Under the pieces are notes generated by a model, which saw only the letters and a program-made list of their open reading frames with translations, had not been told where the DNA came from and did not search any database. A program made the translations under genes and the position numbers. Below, one piece after another: positions 55,022 to 63,605 of a stretch of 64,000 nt of DNA (position 1 is its first letter; each line of letters opens with the position of its first letter). Source of the stretch: JAHRVQ01 sp029941905 (lineage in GTDB: Bacteria; Pseudomonadota; Gammaproteobacteria; Pseudomonadales; Azotimanducaceae); contig JAPYTQ010000030.1 of NCBI GenBank assembly GCA_029941905.1, positions 1 through 64,000 of the forward strand, written 5' to 3'.

Positions 55022-55031
55022 AGAGTCAGGT

Positions 55032-55739
55032 TCAGTCATTCTGCCACAGCTGTAATCCACTACGAATGAATCGCCACAGATTCCGTTTATCCTGCTGATT
55101 TTCAAAATAATGAGAGACATCATTCAGAATCAGCAAGCGCTTGCTGCCGAATTCGATTGAATCACCGATGTTTCTGCTGCCTGCAGATTCACCAAAATAT
55201 CCAAGCAGGTCCTGTCCAAAAACAAAAACCCTGGAATGACAGTGAAGTAGTTTCTGGTGCACAACCTGCTTCGCATCATCTTCAGTCTGTTGGATGTGTG
55301 CGGCCTGTACCATGGGCCAGCGAAGGTCCCGAACCTTAGGACTACTAGTCTGGCCGCTGACGGCAAAATTGATGTCATCGCCGAAATTCCGATACTCGTT
55401 TGGCAGTGCGTTGGTTTTGTAAGGCAGTGAGAATACCAGGCTCAGATTTACATAATCCAGAAAACAAAGCAGGAATTGTGGTTGCGGGACCACGGGTTCA
55501 GGTGCCTTTGAGGCAACTGAGGGCGCCTTTGCGGACTCATCCGCCAATTGATCACGCACCAATGACAGGTTCGAAGCAGCGGGGCTCAGCTGTGAGGATT
55601 TCTCCTCTTCGACCGGCATCCGGGCTTTGGGTGCATCGAGTTGTTGCGCAACGTCATCAGCGACGACTGGCTTTTCTGGTCTCAGCAACCAGACATCGAT
55701 GCCCATTTCGTGAAGATACCTGCGTTGATAATCGTTCAT
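55032..55739 (-). CDS. Putative HolD-like (DNA polymerase III psi) protein
   Basis: A 235-residue protein directly upstream of rimI, the usual position of holD. The N-terminus YQRRYLHEMGIDVWLLRPEKP resembles the psi opening (HolD: R..W.L..LGI..W.LRRP; this copy is split here as YQRRYLHEMGID and VWLLRPEKP). The C-terminal KRNLWRFIRSGLQLW resembles the HolD end (ARAALWQQI). The middle carries a low-complexity linker (about 45-85) and RVFVFGQDLLGYFG. Many gammaproteobacterial psi proteins are longer and poorly conserved, so this remains an inference from position and two short matches. HolC, the chi partner, is present at 10645. Confidence 0.55.
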   Translation of the reverse strand: MNDYQRRYLHEMGIDVWLLRPEKPVVADDVAQQLDAPKARMPVEEEKSSQLSPAASNLSLVRDQLADESAKAPSVASKAPEPVVPQPQFLLCFLDYVNLSLVFSLPYKTNALPNEYRNFGDDINFAVSGQTSSPKVRDLRWPMVQAAHIQQTEDDAKQVVHQKLLHCHSRVFVFGQDLLGYFGESAGSRNIGDSIEFGSKRLLILNDVSHYFENQQDKRNLWRFIRSGLQLWQND

Positions 55740-55786
55740 AAGTCAAAGATTACGCGTTTTTTCGGAATTATATAACACGAAACCAG

Positions 55787-55944
55787 GGAACCTCTGATTA
55801 AGGTCGGTATGCCGCACCACTATTTCCGCCATGTCGGCGTCACGGCGGAATTCCAAAAAGCTGTTAACCTACAGCATGTTAACAACTTTTCTCCATTCCT
55901 CCCTTCCTTGCCCTGACGAAAATATCTACTTAATCAGAGGTTCC
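55787..55944. mobile_element. Miniature inverted-repeat element (158 bp)
   Basis: Perfect 16-bp terminal inverted repeats, GGAACCTCTGATTAAG at 55787-55802 and its complement at 55929-55944, enclose 126 bases with no ORF. The interior has two further dyads: TTCCGCC/GGCGGAA (about 55824-55850) and two GTTAAC palindromes (about 55864-55890). This is the build of a non-autonomous transposon (MITE). The termini resemble those of IS5-like insertion sequences by recollection. No target-site duplication is apparent. Its right end forms the last codons of tesB. Confidence 0.7.
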
Positions 55945-56756
55945 ATAGATCGCAATCTCATCAGGGATTCCTGCATGGTGCTGGCAACTAAAGTTCCGTC
56001 TTCCTGGTACATTGCCCCGCGGTTGTATCCCCTGGAGGCACAGGCTTGTGGCGCATCAAGGGCATACAGAATCCATTGGTCTGCTCTTGCCGGACTATGA
56101 AACCACATGGCGTGATCCAGACTCGCACTTTGCATATCTTCCCGCTTAAAGTTGCCACGGTGGGGCAAACGCGCAGTGGACAACAGGGCGTCGTCAGACT
56201 GAAACGTCAGTAGTGCGGCATGAATCAAATTGTTATCGGTATCCAGTTCTCCATTGGTTCGAAACCAGCTATGTTGATTCGCAGCCATGGGAACCTCTTT
56301 CAGCCGTTGCTTGTACTCCATCAGGTAAGTAATGAACGGTTCCTTTTTCAGCTTGTCGGTTATCTTTGAGTCATCCGGTCTTTCAATCGCTGGCATCTTC
56401 CCCTGGTGGGAAAGCCCCTGCTCCCTCTCCTGAAATGAAATGTCCATGCTGAAAATGGCCTGACCGTGCTGAATGGCTGCAATACGTCTGGTGGTGAACG
56501 ACCTGCCATCCCGAATTCTGTCGACGGAAAAAACAACGGGTATCTTTGCATCACCGGGTCGAAGGAAATAACCATGCAGTGAATGCGGATCCCGCTGCGT
56601 GGGTACTGTTCTGCCCGCTGCCACCAGCGCCTGTGCCATGATCTGCCCACCATAGAGCCGACCTCTTTTCCCTTTTGGATGTACACCGCGAAAAAGATTT
56701 TCCTCCAGCATTTCGACATTCAGTAACTCAACCAGTTCTTTCAACCCAGGGTGCAA
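55926..56756 (-). CDS. tesB: Acyl-CoA thioesterase II
   Basis: A 276-residue double hot-dog thioesterase hydrolysing acyl-CoA. Landmarks: ENLFRGVHPKGKRGRLYGGQ, LHGYFLRPGD, and the catalytic Asp/Thr/Gln set in SLDHAMWFHSP and LVASTMQESLM. The natural family end follows shortly after the Q-x-x-L/V-M segment. Here the last residues (EPLIK) and the TAG stop are encoded by the terminal repeat of the element at 55787-55944. The core is intact, so activity is expected. The crotonase gene lies three bases upstream. Confidence 0.92.
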   Translation of the reverse strand: MHPGLKELVELLNVEMLEENLFRGVHPKGKRGRLYGGQIMAQALVAAGRTVPTQRDPHSLHGYFLRPGDAKIPVVFSVDRIRDGRSFTTRRIAAIQHGQAIFSMDISFQEREQGLSHQGKMPAIERPDDSKITDKLKKEPFITYLMEYKQRLKEVPMAANQHSWFRTNGELDTDNNLIHAALLTFQSDDALLSTARLPHRGNFKREDMQSASLDHAMWFHSPARADQWILYALDAPQACASRGYNRGAMYQEDGTLVASTMQESLMRLRSMEPLIK

Positions 56757-56759
56757 CGT

Positions 56760-57665
56760 TTAGTCCTCTGTATTATTTTGATCGGGCTTTTTTGGTTTTT
56801 CACCCTGCTTCGGTTTTTCACCATAGTCCTGCCAGGGTTCATCCCGCTCCCGGATAACTTGTCGGAAGCCCTTTTCCTGGAATCCTTCAACCCACTGGTA
56901 GGCTTCTTCCGTGTGCCGGGTTACCCCATCGAAGAAGGTCCCGAGCATCTGTGATGACCTCAAACCCATGTTTTCAAACGCCTGGTTGATAAGCAACTTA
57001 TTCAACGCCAGTTGATTCGCGGGGATATGCTTGAATCGTCTGGCTTCCTGTTCGATTATTACCGAAAGTTTGTCGCTGTCTACTACCTGGGATACCAAAC
57101 CAATTCGAAATGCAGTTTCGGCATCGATAGCCCGACCTGTGAGTAAAAACTGTTTCGCATGTTCCAGTCCCAGGCGATAGACCCACATCATGGTGGTCGG
57201 CGTGCCATAGATTCGACTGGGTGCGTAACCAATATGTGCATCGGTCGCCATATAAAGTAAATCACAACAGAGCACCAGATCCGTCGCTCCGCCAATAGCC
57301 CAGCCTTTGACCTCGCCCAATACAGGTTTTGGACACTCCCATATGGTCATAAACCGGCGAACGTTGTTAGCCATAAACTGATAGTCCCGGACGGGGTCCC
57401 AGGCACCCTCACGGGCATCAATGGGTGGCGCACCATAGGGTGTATCCCACTTACCCTGGTTGGTTAGGTCATAACCTGCAGTAAATGTATCGCCGACTCC
57501 CCGCAACACGATCGCAGCAACATCAGGCGACCGGCTGGCGGCATCAATACCATTTGCAATGCCTTCAACAACCTCGTTAGTTAGTGTATTTTTCTTCTCC
57601 GGTCGATTGATGGCGATGATCGCAATGCCATCTTTTTCTTCATAGATAATGTCATCGGTTTCCAT
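56760..57665 (-). CDS. Enoyl-CoA hydratase/isomerase (crotonase) family protein
   Basis: A 301-residue crotonase-fold protein. The oxyanion-hole segments are GVGDTFTAGYDL (about 66-77) and KGWAIGGATDLVLCCDL (about 120-136), and APSRIYGTPTTMMW follows. The C-terminal tail after DEPWQDYG is long and charged (KPKQGEKPKKPDQNN). The typical catalytic Glu pair of true enoyl-CoA hydratases is not evident, so the reaction is uncertain. It is followed at three bases by tesB, suggesting joint work on acyl-CoA esters. Confidence 0.87.
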   Translation of the reverse strand: METDDIIYEEKDGIAIIAINRPEKKNTLTNEVVEGIANGIDAASRSPDVAAIVLRGVGDTFTAGYDLTNQGKWDTPYGAPPIDAREGAWDPVRDYQFMANNVRRFMTIWECPKPVLGEVKGWAIGGATDLVLCCDLLYMATDAHIGYAPSRIYGTPTTMMWVYRLGLEHAKQFLLTGRAIDAETAFRIGLVSQVVDSDKLSVIIEQEARRFKHIPANQLALNKLLINQAFENMGLRSSQMLGTFFDGVTRHTEEAYQWVEGFQEKGFRQVIRERDEPWQDYGEKPKQGEKPKKPDQNNTED

Positions 57666-57714
57666 AGACCCTCTCCAAAATGATAAACACCCGTCGCAAA
57701 CCGCTTGTTATGAA

Positions 57715-58995
57715 CTAAATATGATTTCGCAATTGTTTCGGTGGCGTTGCAGCAAGAAAACAAAAAGACCCGAGAAACGCACCCAGGGCAAGGTACGAAA
57801 ATCCCTTCTCGTAGTTGCCATAAATATCTGCCATATAACCGGCGAAGATCGGCCCCGTGGACATCCCCAGCATCACAATCAGGGATGAGAACCCCATAAT
57901 CGTTCCAAATGAACTGGGCCCAAAGTAGTCTGCCCGTATAGCAACCATCAACGGACCCCTAATACCCCATGCCAATCCATGCAAAACCGCAAATACAATC
58001 ACCATTGTTATGTCGGTAGCAAAAGCCACCAGGACCAGTGCCAGGGTATGGAAAACCATACACCCAAAACAAATGAATCGCTTGTTGATTCTGTCCCCCA
58101 GGTAGCCGCCCATCAGTTGGCCCAGCATCTGAAATCCCGTCATCAATGCCACCACGAGTGCCGCCTGCCCCAGGGTAAAATTCAGTCCACCGGTCAAGTG
58201 TGGCACCAGATGTACCATCACAGCAGAAACTGTCAGCAAGGCACAGGCATGACCTAACGAAATCAACCAGAAGGAATGAGTTCGCATTGCTTCCCGGGCA
58301 GTGAAGTCACGATCTGAGAACAAACTCTGTCCCGATCCAGAAACAGGTTTTTCAACGACGCCATCAGCAGTTTCACCAATCTCAGTCGGGCGGTGCTTCA
58401 CCACTTGAACCAGGGGTAAGCCGACAATCAATACAACAAAGCCAGAGATCATTGCCGTGGTTCGCCAGCCAAAAGCTTCGAGACAAAGCACAACAATAGG
58501 CACACACAATCCGCCAACCGAGTAGCCCACCTGGGAGATTGAAATCGCCTTGGCCCGATGCCTGCTGAACCAGTTGACCAGTGAAACCATCACCGTCGCA
58601 AAACCGCCGAGACTGGAACCCACCGCGATCAGCGCAAAGGTGAGATAGAACGTTAACAGGGAATCAATCTGGCTAAACAGGATGAAACCACAACCAAAGA
58701 CAACAATCCCTATCCGCAGAATGGGCCGGGGGCCATACCGATCTACCAACCAGCCCTGTAATGGGCCCAGGATGCCACTCTCGATTCTCGTCAAAGCAAA
58801 AGCGCCAGCCACCAGAGCTTTGCTCCAGCCAAACTCGGCTTGCAATAACACCACATAAGCCCCATAGGACTGCATCCACAATAGCCCCGACAGCATCTGG
58901 ATGCCCCCTGCAGCACCCACAATATACCAGCCGAAAAAGACCTTGCCATTCGGTCTAACCATATTGTTAAGGTGATTGAGTTGTCTCGATAACAT
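57715..58995 (-). CDS. MFS transporter, oxalate/formate antiporter or monocarboxylate type
   Basis: About 426 residues and 12 membrane segments. The first is FFGWYIVGAAGGIQMLSGLL, the family's typical FGWxIV opening. The loop 2-3 motif is GWLVDRYGPRPILRIG, and the second half starts near MRTHSFWLISLGHACALL. These carriers move organic acids. The start is uncertain: ATG 58995 is chosen, ATG 58962 and TTG 59016 are in frame, and none has a clear ribosome-binding site. It lies 49 bases upstream of the crotonase gene and may import its substrate. Confidence 0.85.
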   Translation of the reverse strand: MLSRQLNHLNNMVRPNGKVFFGWYIVGAAGGIQMLSGLLWMQSYGAYVVLLQAEFGWSKALVAGAFALTRIESGILGPLQGWLVDRYGPRPILRIGIVVFGCGFILFSQIDSLLTFYLTFALIAVGSSLGGFATVMVSLVNWFSRHRAKAISISQVGYSVGGLCVPIVVLCLEAFGWRTTAMISGFVVLIVGLPLVQVVKHRPTEIGETADGVVEKPVSGSGQSLFSDRDFTAREAMRTHSFWLISLGHACALLTVSAVMVHLVPHLTGGLNFTLGQAALVVALMTGFQMLGQLMGGYLGDRINKRFICFGCMVFHTLALVLVAFATDITMVIVFAVLHGLAWGIRGPLMVAIRADYFGPSSFGTIMGFSSLIVMLGMSTGPIFAGYMADIYGNYEKGFSYLALGAFLGSFCFLAATPPKQLRNHI

Positions 58996-59080
58996 GAAAT
59001 CAACTGTACACTGCAAGAAAGGCGCACAGTCTAGAGCAATAACGCATCCAACCCAACCAGCTACACAAATTCCTTATGTC

Positions 59081-60406
59081 TTAACGGGCGCTGTCATTTG
59101 CCTGCCAGCGATTGCTGACAAAATACACCACCAACCCAATCACAATCACCGCAACTCCAACGGCGACCTCCATGATTCGATTGATTGAAATAAATGTCAC
59201 TGTCCAGGTCGTGATGGCAATGTAGATCAAGGGTGTTACCGGATAGCCGATGGTCTTGTACCCTGTGTGATCAACAGCTATTTTCCGGTAACGAAGAACG
59301 AATACTCCAACAACCGCGAACAGCGAGTTTATGCCAAGGATAAACCCTGAAAAGACCAAAATGGATTCGAAAGTCGCGGTGCTGATAAACAAAATACTCA
59401 AGACTGATTGAAAATAAATTGCCAGGGCAGGGATACCTTTACTGTTTAGCCTTCCCAGCCAGCTGAAGACCCGAAAGTCTTCGCCAATGACTTGTAACAC
59501 CCTGGGTCCGGCCATGATCATCGCACTGACTGTGGATATCAGCAGCAGGGAGAGGACAAAACCCATCACCAATGCGCCACGGGGGCCGAATGTGGTTTCT
59601 GCAACAATCACCCCAATCTCGATTTTCCCTTCCATGGCATGCATAGGCGCTGCATAAAGAAACACCGCATTCAGCAGCAAATAAAGAGCCATTACCATTA
59701 CCGTGCCAACAATCATCACCAGTGGCACATTCTTTTGTGGATTTTCTATTTCACTGGCGATGTAGGTTGCCGCATTCCAACCGGTATAGGCATAGTTTAC
59801 GTAGATCAGGGAAATAGCAAATGCACCCCCGGTAATAATGGGTATATCGCTCGAAACGGGCAGCAGCTCCAAGCTCTGTGGAAACTCCGCAAACCATGAT
59901 ACAACGGCACAAAACAGCAGGATGAGAATGATCTTTAAGAAAGTAAGCCATTGTTGAAAACCGCTGCTCGCACGTCTGCTACTGGCATGTACAACCGTTA
60001 ATACAACCACCAGAGCAATGGCGGCAAATTCACGGTTTATCTCAATGGTGCCAGCCAACGCGGCGGAAAGATAAGCCGCAAACGTCATAGCAGCCAGTGC
60101 AGTGGGTGCCGCGAAACCCACGGTAATGGAAACCCAGCCAGACACGAAGCCCATGGCAGGGTGATAAATACGGCTGAGGAAATTATACTCTCCACCAGAG
60201 CGAGGTAGCGATGCGCTTAACTCGGCATAGGTGAGTGCACCGCACAAGGCCGCAATCCCACCCACAAACCAGAGTAACAACAGGACAAATTCAGATTGAA
60301 TATCAACCAGTTGATAACCAAGACTGGTGAAAACACCGGTACCAACCATATTGGCAACGACGACGGCAATTGCGGTTGTGAGACTAAAACGGCGGAATTG
60401 GTTCAT
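59081..60406 (-). CDS. APC family amino acid permease
   Basis: A 441-residue permease with about 12 membrane segments. The substrate-binding unwound helix is VVANMVGTGVFTSLGY (about 16-31). GALTYAELSASLPRSGGEYN follows (split: ALTYAELSASLPRSG, EYNFLSRIYHP). It also has SLIYVNYAYTGWNAATYIASE-like helix 6 residues, with the usual GW..A segment. Such carriers move amino acids or polyamines with protons. Substrate not assignable from sequence. Confidence 0.88.
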   Translation of the reverse strand: MNQFRRFSLTTAIAVVVANMVGTGVFTSLGYQLVDIQSEFVLLLLWFVGGIAALCGALTYAELSASLPRSGGEYNFLSRIYHPAMGFVSGWVSITVGFAAPTALAAMTFAAYLSAALAGTIEINREFAAIALVVVLTVVHASSRRASSGFQQWLTFLKIILILLFCAVVSWFAEFPQSLELLPVSSDIPIITGGAFAISLIYVNYAYTGWNAATYIASEIENPQKNVPLVMIVGTVMVMALYLLLNAVFLYAAPMHAMEGKIEIGVIVAETTFGPRGALVMGFVLSLLLISTVSAMIMAGPRVLQVIGEDFRVFSWLGRLNSKGIPALAIYFQSVLSILFISTATFESILVFSGFILGINSLFAVVGVFVLRYRKIAVDHTGYKTIGYPVTPLIYIAITTWTVTFISINRIMEVAVGVAVIVIGLVVYFVSNRWQANDSAR

Positions 60407-60428
60407 AGGTCGATGTGGTTGGATCTTC

Positions 60429-61034
60429 TTACTCTTTAGGCTTGTAATTCCGGCCTATTATGGGCGCGACAAATCTTACTCCAAACTGACTGCGCCAGAT
60501 TTCGAACCCTTCCGACTCGACTATTTTCAGTCCTATCAGCTGCCCTTCCCCGAGAGGACGCACCCAGCGAGTCTCTCCTAACAGCTCGAAACTCTCGCCA
60601 TCGTCGGCATCTAACATCAACGACAGCTTACTGCCTTTGGGAAGTATCTTTTCAATGGAAACTTTCATTCCATGCAATCCCAGATCCTGAGTTCGGCCAT
60701 TTAATGTCATACCAACCAGCTCGACATTTTCCTCGCACTCATCAACCAACAGGACGACGCTAAAACTATTTTCGATTCTCGGTTCAATCCGCGTGTTGGA
60801 AATCGGGTCTTCCTTCTGTACAGATTTCTCCTGCAGTACATTTTCGTTCTGCTCTAAAAAACCTTCGACATCTTCGACGGTTTCCAGTGTTTCAACCTCC
60901 GGTAATTCGTGATGATTCAGAAACAACCATTTATAAAACTCGATAGCCTCTTCATCAGAGCCTTTTTGCTTTTTTCGATCCGGCCACCGCAAGTGCAGCT
61001 TCAAGAGCTTTGTATTTGACTCTACAGACAACAT
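60429..61034 (-). CDS. PilZ domain protein
   Basis: A 201-residue protein. An acidic, probably helical N-terminal half (1-95) precedes a PilZ-like domain (about 98-190). The RxxxR c-di-GMP motif is R-I-E-P-R, and the second motif reads D-L-G-L-H-G where the consensus is D/N-x-S/A-x-x-G. The Gly at the third position may weaken binding. The segment EDDGESFELLGETRWVRPLGE-like (LLGETRWVRPL) and GLKIVE are typical. A c-di-GMP effector role is likely but unproven. Confidence 0.8.
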   Translation of the reverse strand: MLSVESNTKLLKLHLRWPDRKKQKGSDEEAIEFYKWLFLNHHELPEVETLETVEDVEGFLEQNENVLQEKSVQKEDPISNTRIEPRIENSFSVVLLVDECEENVELVGMTLNGRTQDLGLHGMKVSIEKILPKGSKLSLMLDADDGESFELLGETRWVRPLGEGQLIGLKIVESEGFEIWRSQFGVRFVAPIIGRNYKPKE

Positions 61035-61073
61035 ATTTTGTATTACTAGTTTAACTACCGGTCACTGATCATA

Positions 61074-62561
61074 TCATCCATCGCCGGATCTTACCCGACT
61101 TACCGCTGTCAGCCAGCCCCGGTACCGATCATCGACAACGGAGCCGCTTAATTTTGGAACGAACTGCCTTTCCAGTTGCCATTTGCCTCTCAAATCTTCC
61201 ACCGAAGAAAAAATTCCCACCTCTAATCCTGCAAAGTAACATGCGCCCAATGCCGTAGTTTCAGTGATCTGCGGCCTATCAACCGGTATCTGCAAAGTAT
61301 CCGAAAGGTATTGGCAAACCCAATTATTAGCAATCATGCCACCATCAATTCTGAGTTGGCTGGTTCTAACTCCATCGTTAGCCATGGCCTGCAATAAATC
61401 CCTGCTTTGATAGCAGACTGACTGCAGCGTAGCGGTTACAATTTCTTCGATTCCTGAATCCCGGGTGAGACCAATAATCGCGCCCCGCGCCTCCGCATCC
61501 CAATATGGCGCGCCAAGACCTGTAAAAGCAGGTACCAGGTAGACGCCTTTCGCGTCCTGAGTTTTCTCGGCGATGGCCTCCGTTTCAGAAGCGTGACTAA
61601 TGAGTTTCAACCCATCCCTTAACCATTGCACCGCTGCACCGGCAATGAAGATGCTGCCTTCCAGTGCATAGGTCACTTCACCGTTGAGACGATAGCCCAC
61701 GGTGGTAAGCAGCTTGTTGCTGGATTCCACCGCCTCAGAACCGGTATTGAGAACAGCAAAACATCCCGTTCCATAGGTGCTTTTCAGCATGCCGGAATCG
61801 AAACAACCCTGGCCAAACAACGCGCAATGTTGATCCCCCGCCATACCTGCAATGGGTATCGCGGCACCAAACAATTGCCTGTCGGTAACGCCAAAATCAG
61901 CACTGGAGTCCATCACTTCTGGCAGCAGCGATTCAGGTATGTCGAATCTGGCCAATAACTCCTTGTCCCAGGTTTGATTATGAATGTTAAACAGTAAAGT
62001 CCGCGATGCATTGGTTGCATCAGTTTTATGGGACTGCCCATTAGTCAAACGCCAGAGTAGAAAACTATCCACGGTACCAAACGCCAACTCTCCCTTGTCA
62101 GCCTGTGCCCTGGCGCCTGGTACATTGTCCAGGATCCAGCGGAGTTTCGTTCCGGAGAAATAGGGATCAAGAAGCAACCCCGTCTTCTGCGTGACTACCG
62201 ATTCGAATCCATCTTTCTTTAGCTCATCACAGTATTCTGCAGTGCGACGATCCTGCCAGACAATGGCTTTATGAATTACTTCACCGGATTTTCGATTCCA
62301 CACCAGGGTGGTTTCTCTTTGATTCGTAATACCAATAGCGGCGACATCAGTTGCCGACACATGGCCAGTGGAGAGTACTTCCTTGAAAGTGTTGACGGTT
62401 GTTGTCCAGATTTCTTCGGGGTCATGCTCAACCCAACCGTCATCAGGAAAAAACTGGGTAAATTCCTGCTGTGCAGCCTCCACAATATTCCCATCAGCAT
62501 CAAACAATATTGCCCGGGAACTCGTGGTCCCCTGGTCAATTGCGACGATAAACTTTGTCAT
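61074..62561 (-). CDS. glpK: Glycerol kinase
   Basis: A 495-residue FGGY kinase making glycerol 3-phosphate from glycerol and ATP. It starts KFIVAIDQGTTSSRAILFD; further marks are TNQRETTLVWNRKSGE, GMAGDQHCALFGQGCF, STYGTGCFAVLNTG and the FGGY segment GLGAPYWDAEARGAIIGLTR. A four-base gap separates it from the MarR gene upstream. No glpF or glpD is next to it. Confidence 0.96.
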   Translation of the reverse strand: MTKFIVAIDQGTTSSRAILFDADGNIVEAAQQEFTQFFPDDGWVEHDPEEIWTTTVNTFKEVLSTGHVSATDVAAIGITNQRETTLVWNRKSGEVIHKAIVWQDRRTAEYCDELKKDGFESVVTQKTGLLLDPYFSGTKLRWILDNVPGARAQADKGELAFGTVDSFLLWRLTNGQSHKTDATNASRTLLFNIHNQTWDKELLARFDIPESLLPEVMDSSADFGVTDRQLFGAAIPIAGMAGDQHCALFGQGCFDSGMLKSTYGTGCFAVLNTGSEAVESSNKLLTTVGYRLNGEVTYALEGSIFIAGAAVQWLRDGLKLISHASETEAIAEKTQDAKGVYLVPAFTGLGAPYWDAEARGAIIGLTRDSGIEEIVTATLQSVCYQSRDLLQAMANDGVRTSQLRIDGGMIANNWVCQYLSDTLQIPVDRPQITETTALGACYFAGLEVGIFSSVEDLRGKWQLERQFVPKLSGSVVDDRYRGWLTAVSRVRSGDG

Positions 62562-62564
62562 TTG

Positions 62565-63035
62565 TCACTTGTCCTTTGCATGGCCGGCTTCACTATATCT
62601 CTTTTCGTCCAGATACTGTCGCAGCTCTTGCAAAAATGGTAATTGTTGCCTTAAGCCATCCAGAGAAAAATGTTCAACATACTCCATCATCATAGGACCT
62701 GCTTCCCGTAATGCTTGATCACGAACTTGCCTGCCCCTGGCCGTCATGGTGACGATCTTCTGACGACCGTTGGATTCATCGGGTTTTACATCTATCAATC
62801 CCTTCTCCTGCAGCTTCTTCAGGGTATTGGTCATGGCACCTTTGGTCACCATAAATGCGGTAGAGAGTCGGCCCGGCGTCGCGACAGAATCAACCCTGAC
62901 AAACCAGTTAAGCACGGAAAATTGTGATCGGCTCAGACCGATCGGCAGGGCCCGGTCAAAGGCATTACTGGACAATTGGGCGATGATGTTGATTTCGTTA
63001 AAAAAGGTAAAAGCAAGTTTATTTTTATTGGCCAC
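62565..63035 (-). CDS. MarR family transcriptional regulator
   Basis: A 156-residue winged-helix regulator. The DNA-binding part is SVATPGRLSTAFMVTKGAMTN (as VATPGRLSTAF, TKGAMTNTLKKLQEKGLID), and the wing is NGRQKIVTMTARGRQ. The start GTG 63035 has GAGGA upstream; GTG 63041 is also in frame. It lies just before glpK on the same strand and divergent from the membrane protein at 63173; a repeat array between them is the likely operator. Confidence 0.88.
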   Translation of the reverse strand: MANKNKLAFTFFNEINIIAQLSSNAFDRALPIGLSRSQFSVLNWFVRVDSVATPGRLSTAFMVTKGAMTNTLKKLQEKGLIDVKPDESNGRQKIVTMTARGRQVRDQALREAGPMMMEYVEHFSLDGLRQQLPFLQELRQYLDEKRYSEAGHAKDK

Positions 63036-63088
63036 GATCACTCCTCGCGTAGGCGATGTTAGAGTTTAACGTCAAATAGGTTTGCATT

Positions 63089-63124
63089 TAAACTGTTTAT
63101 AGTTAAACTGTTTATAGTTAAACT
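63089..63124. promoter_or_regulatory. Tandem 15-bp repeats, candidate MarR operators
   Basis: TAAACTGTTTATAGT occurs twice in tandem (63089-63103, 63104-63118) with a partial third copy (TAAACT, 63119-63124). The odd palindrome AGTTAAACT appears at 63101-63109 and 63116-63124. The repeats lie between the MarR start and the divergent gene at 63173. MarR dimers bind such dyads. The TATAGT blocks could also be promoter -10 elements. Confidence 0.55.
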
Positions 63125-63172
63125 ATCAAGCTCACACAATTGGATCGTTAGACACCACTCAAGGAGAAATTT

Positions 63173-63586
63173 ATGAAAGTTGTTTATTGGGTCATCGGTA
63201 GTTTGCTGGCCGTTGTCATCGTGTTTGGAATCGTCGAACGTTTAGCATCCGAACGCATCGAAGTCGTTGAATTACATACCCACGACGAATCCGGACAGGA
63301 AATCACAACCCGCCTGTGGATAGTTGATTACAACGGACACCCCTACCTGAGAACAAGCGATGAGCAATCCGGTTGGTTTACACGTCTGAACGCACAGAAG
63401 AAGATCAAGCTCACCCGGACCAATAATACGCTGACTTACGAAACAAGCCGCGCACCAGAGTTAAGAGACAAGATCAATACACTTATGCATGACAAATATA
63501 CCTGGGGCGATAGTTTTATTGGCGCTGTTTTCGGCCGGGACAACGCAATCCCGGTCAAGCTTGCCATGGTAGCCAACCACCAATAG
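63173..63586 (+). CDS. Membrane-anchored DDN-like (F420-type nitroreductase-fold) small protein
   Basis: A 137-residue protein starting at ATG 63173 after AAGGAG. It has one N-terminal membrane segment (VVYWVIGSLLAVVIVFGIV) and a split-barrel-like domain with LWIVDYNGHPYLRTS, GWFTRLNAQKKIKLTR and KYTWGDSFIGAVFGRD. The RLNA/GWF region resembles proteins annotated nitroreductase/quinone reductase or DUF2255-like. Cofactor binding is not established. It is probably controlled by the divergent MarR protein. Confidence 0.65.
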   Translation: MKVVYWVIGSLLAVVIVFGIVERLASERIEVVELHTHDESGQEITTRLWIVDYNGHPYLRTSDEQSGWFTRLNAQKKIKLTRTNNTLTYETSRAPELRDKINTLMHDKYTWGDSFIGAVFGRDNAIPVKLAMVANHQ

Positions 63587-63605
63587 ATGCGACTGCAAGC
63601 GGGTC

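Noticed and set aside
55783..55948. Target-site duplication around the miniature element
   Set aside because: The flanking bases (CCAG on the left, ATAG on the right) do not match, so none is claimed.
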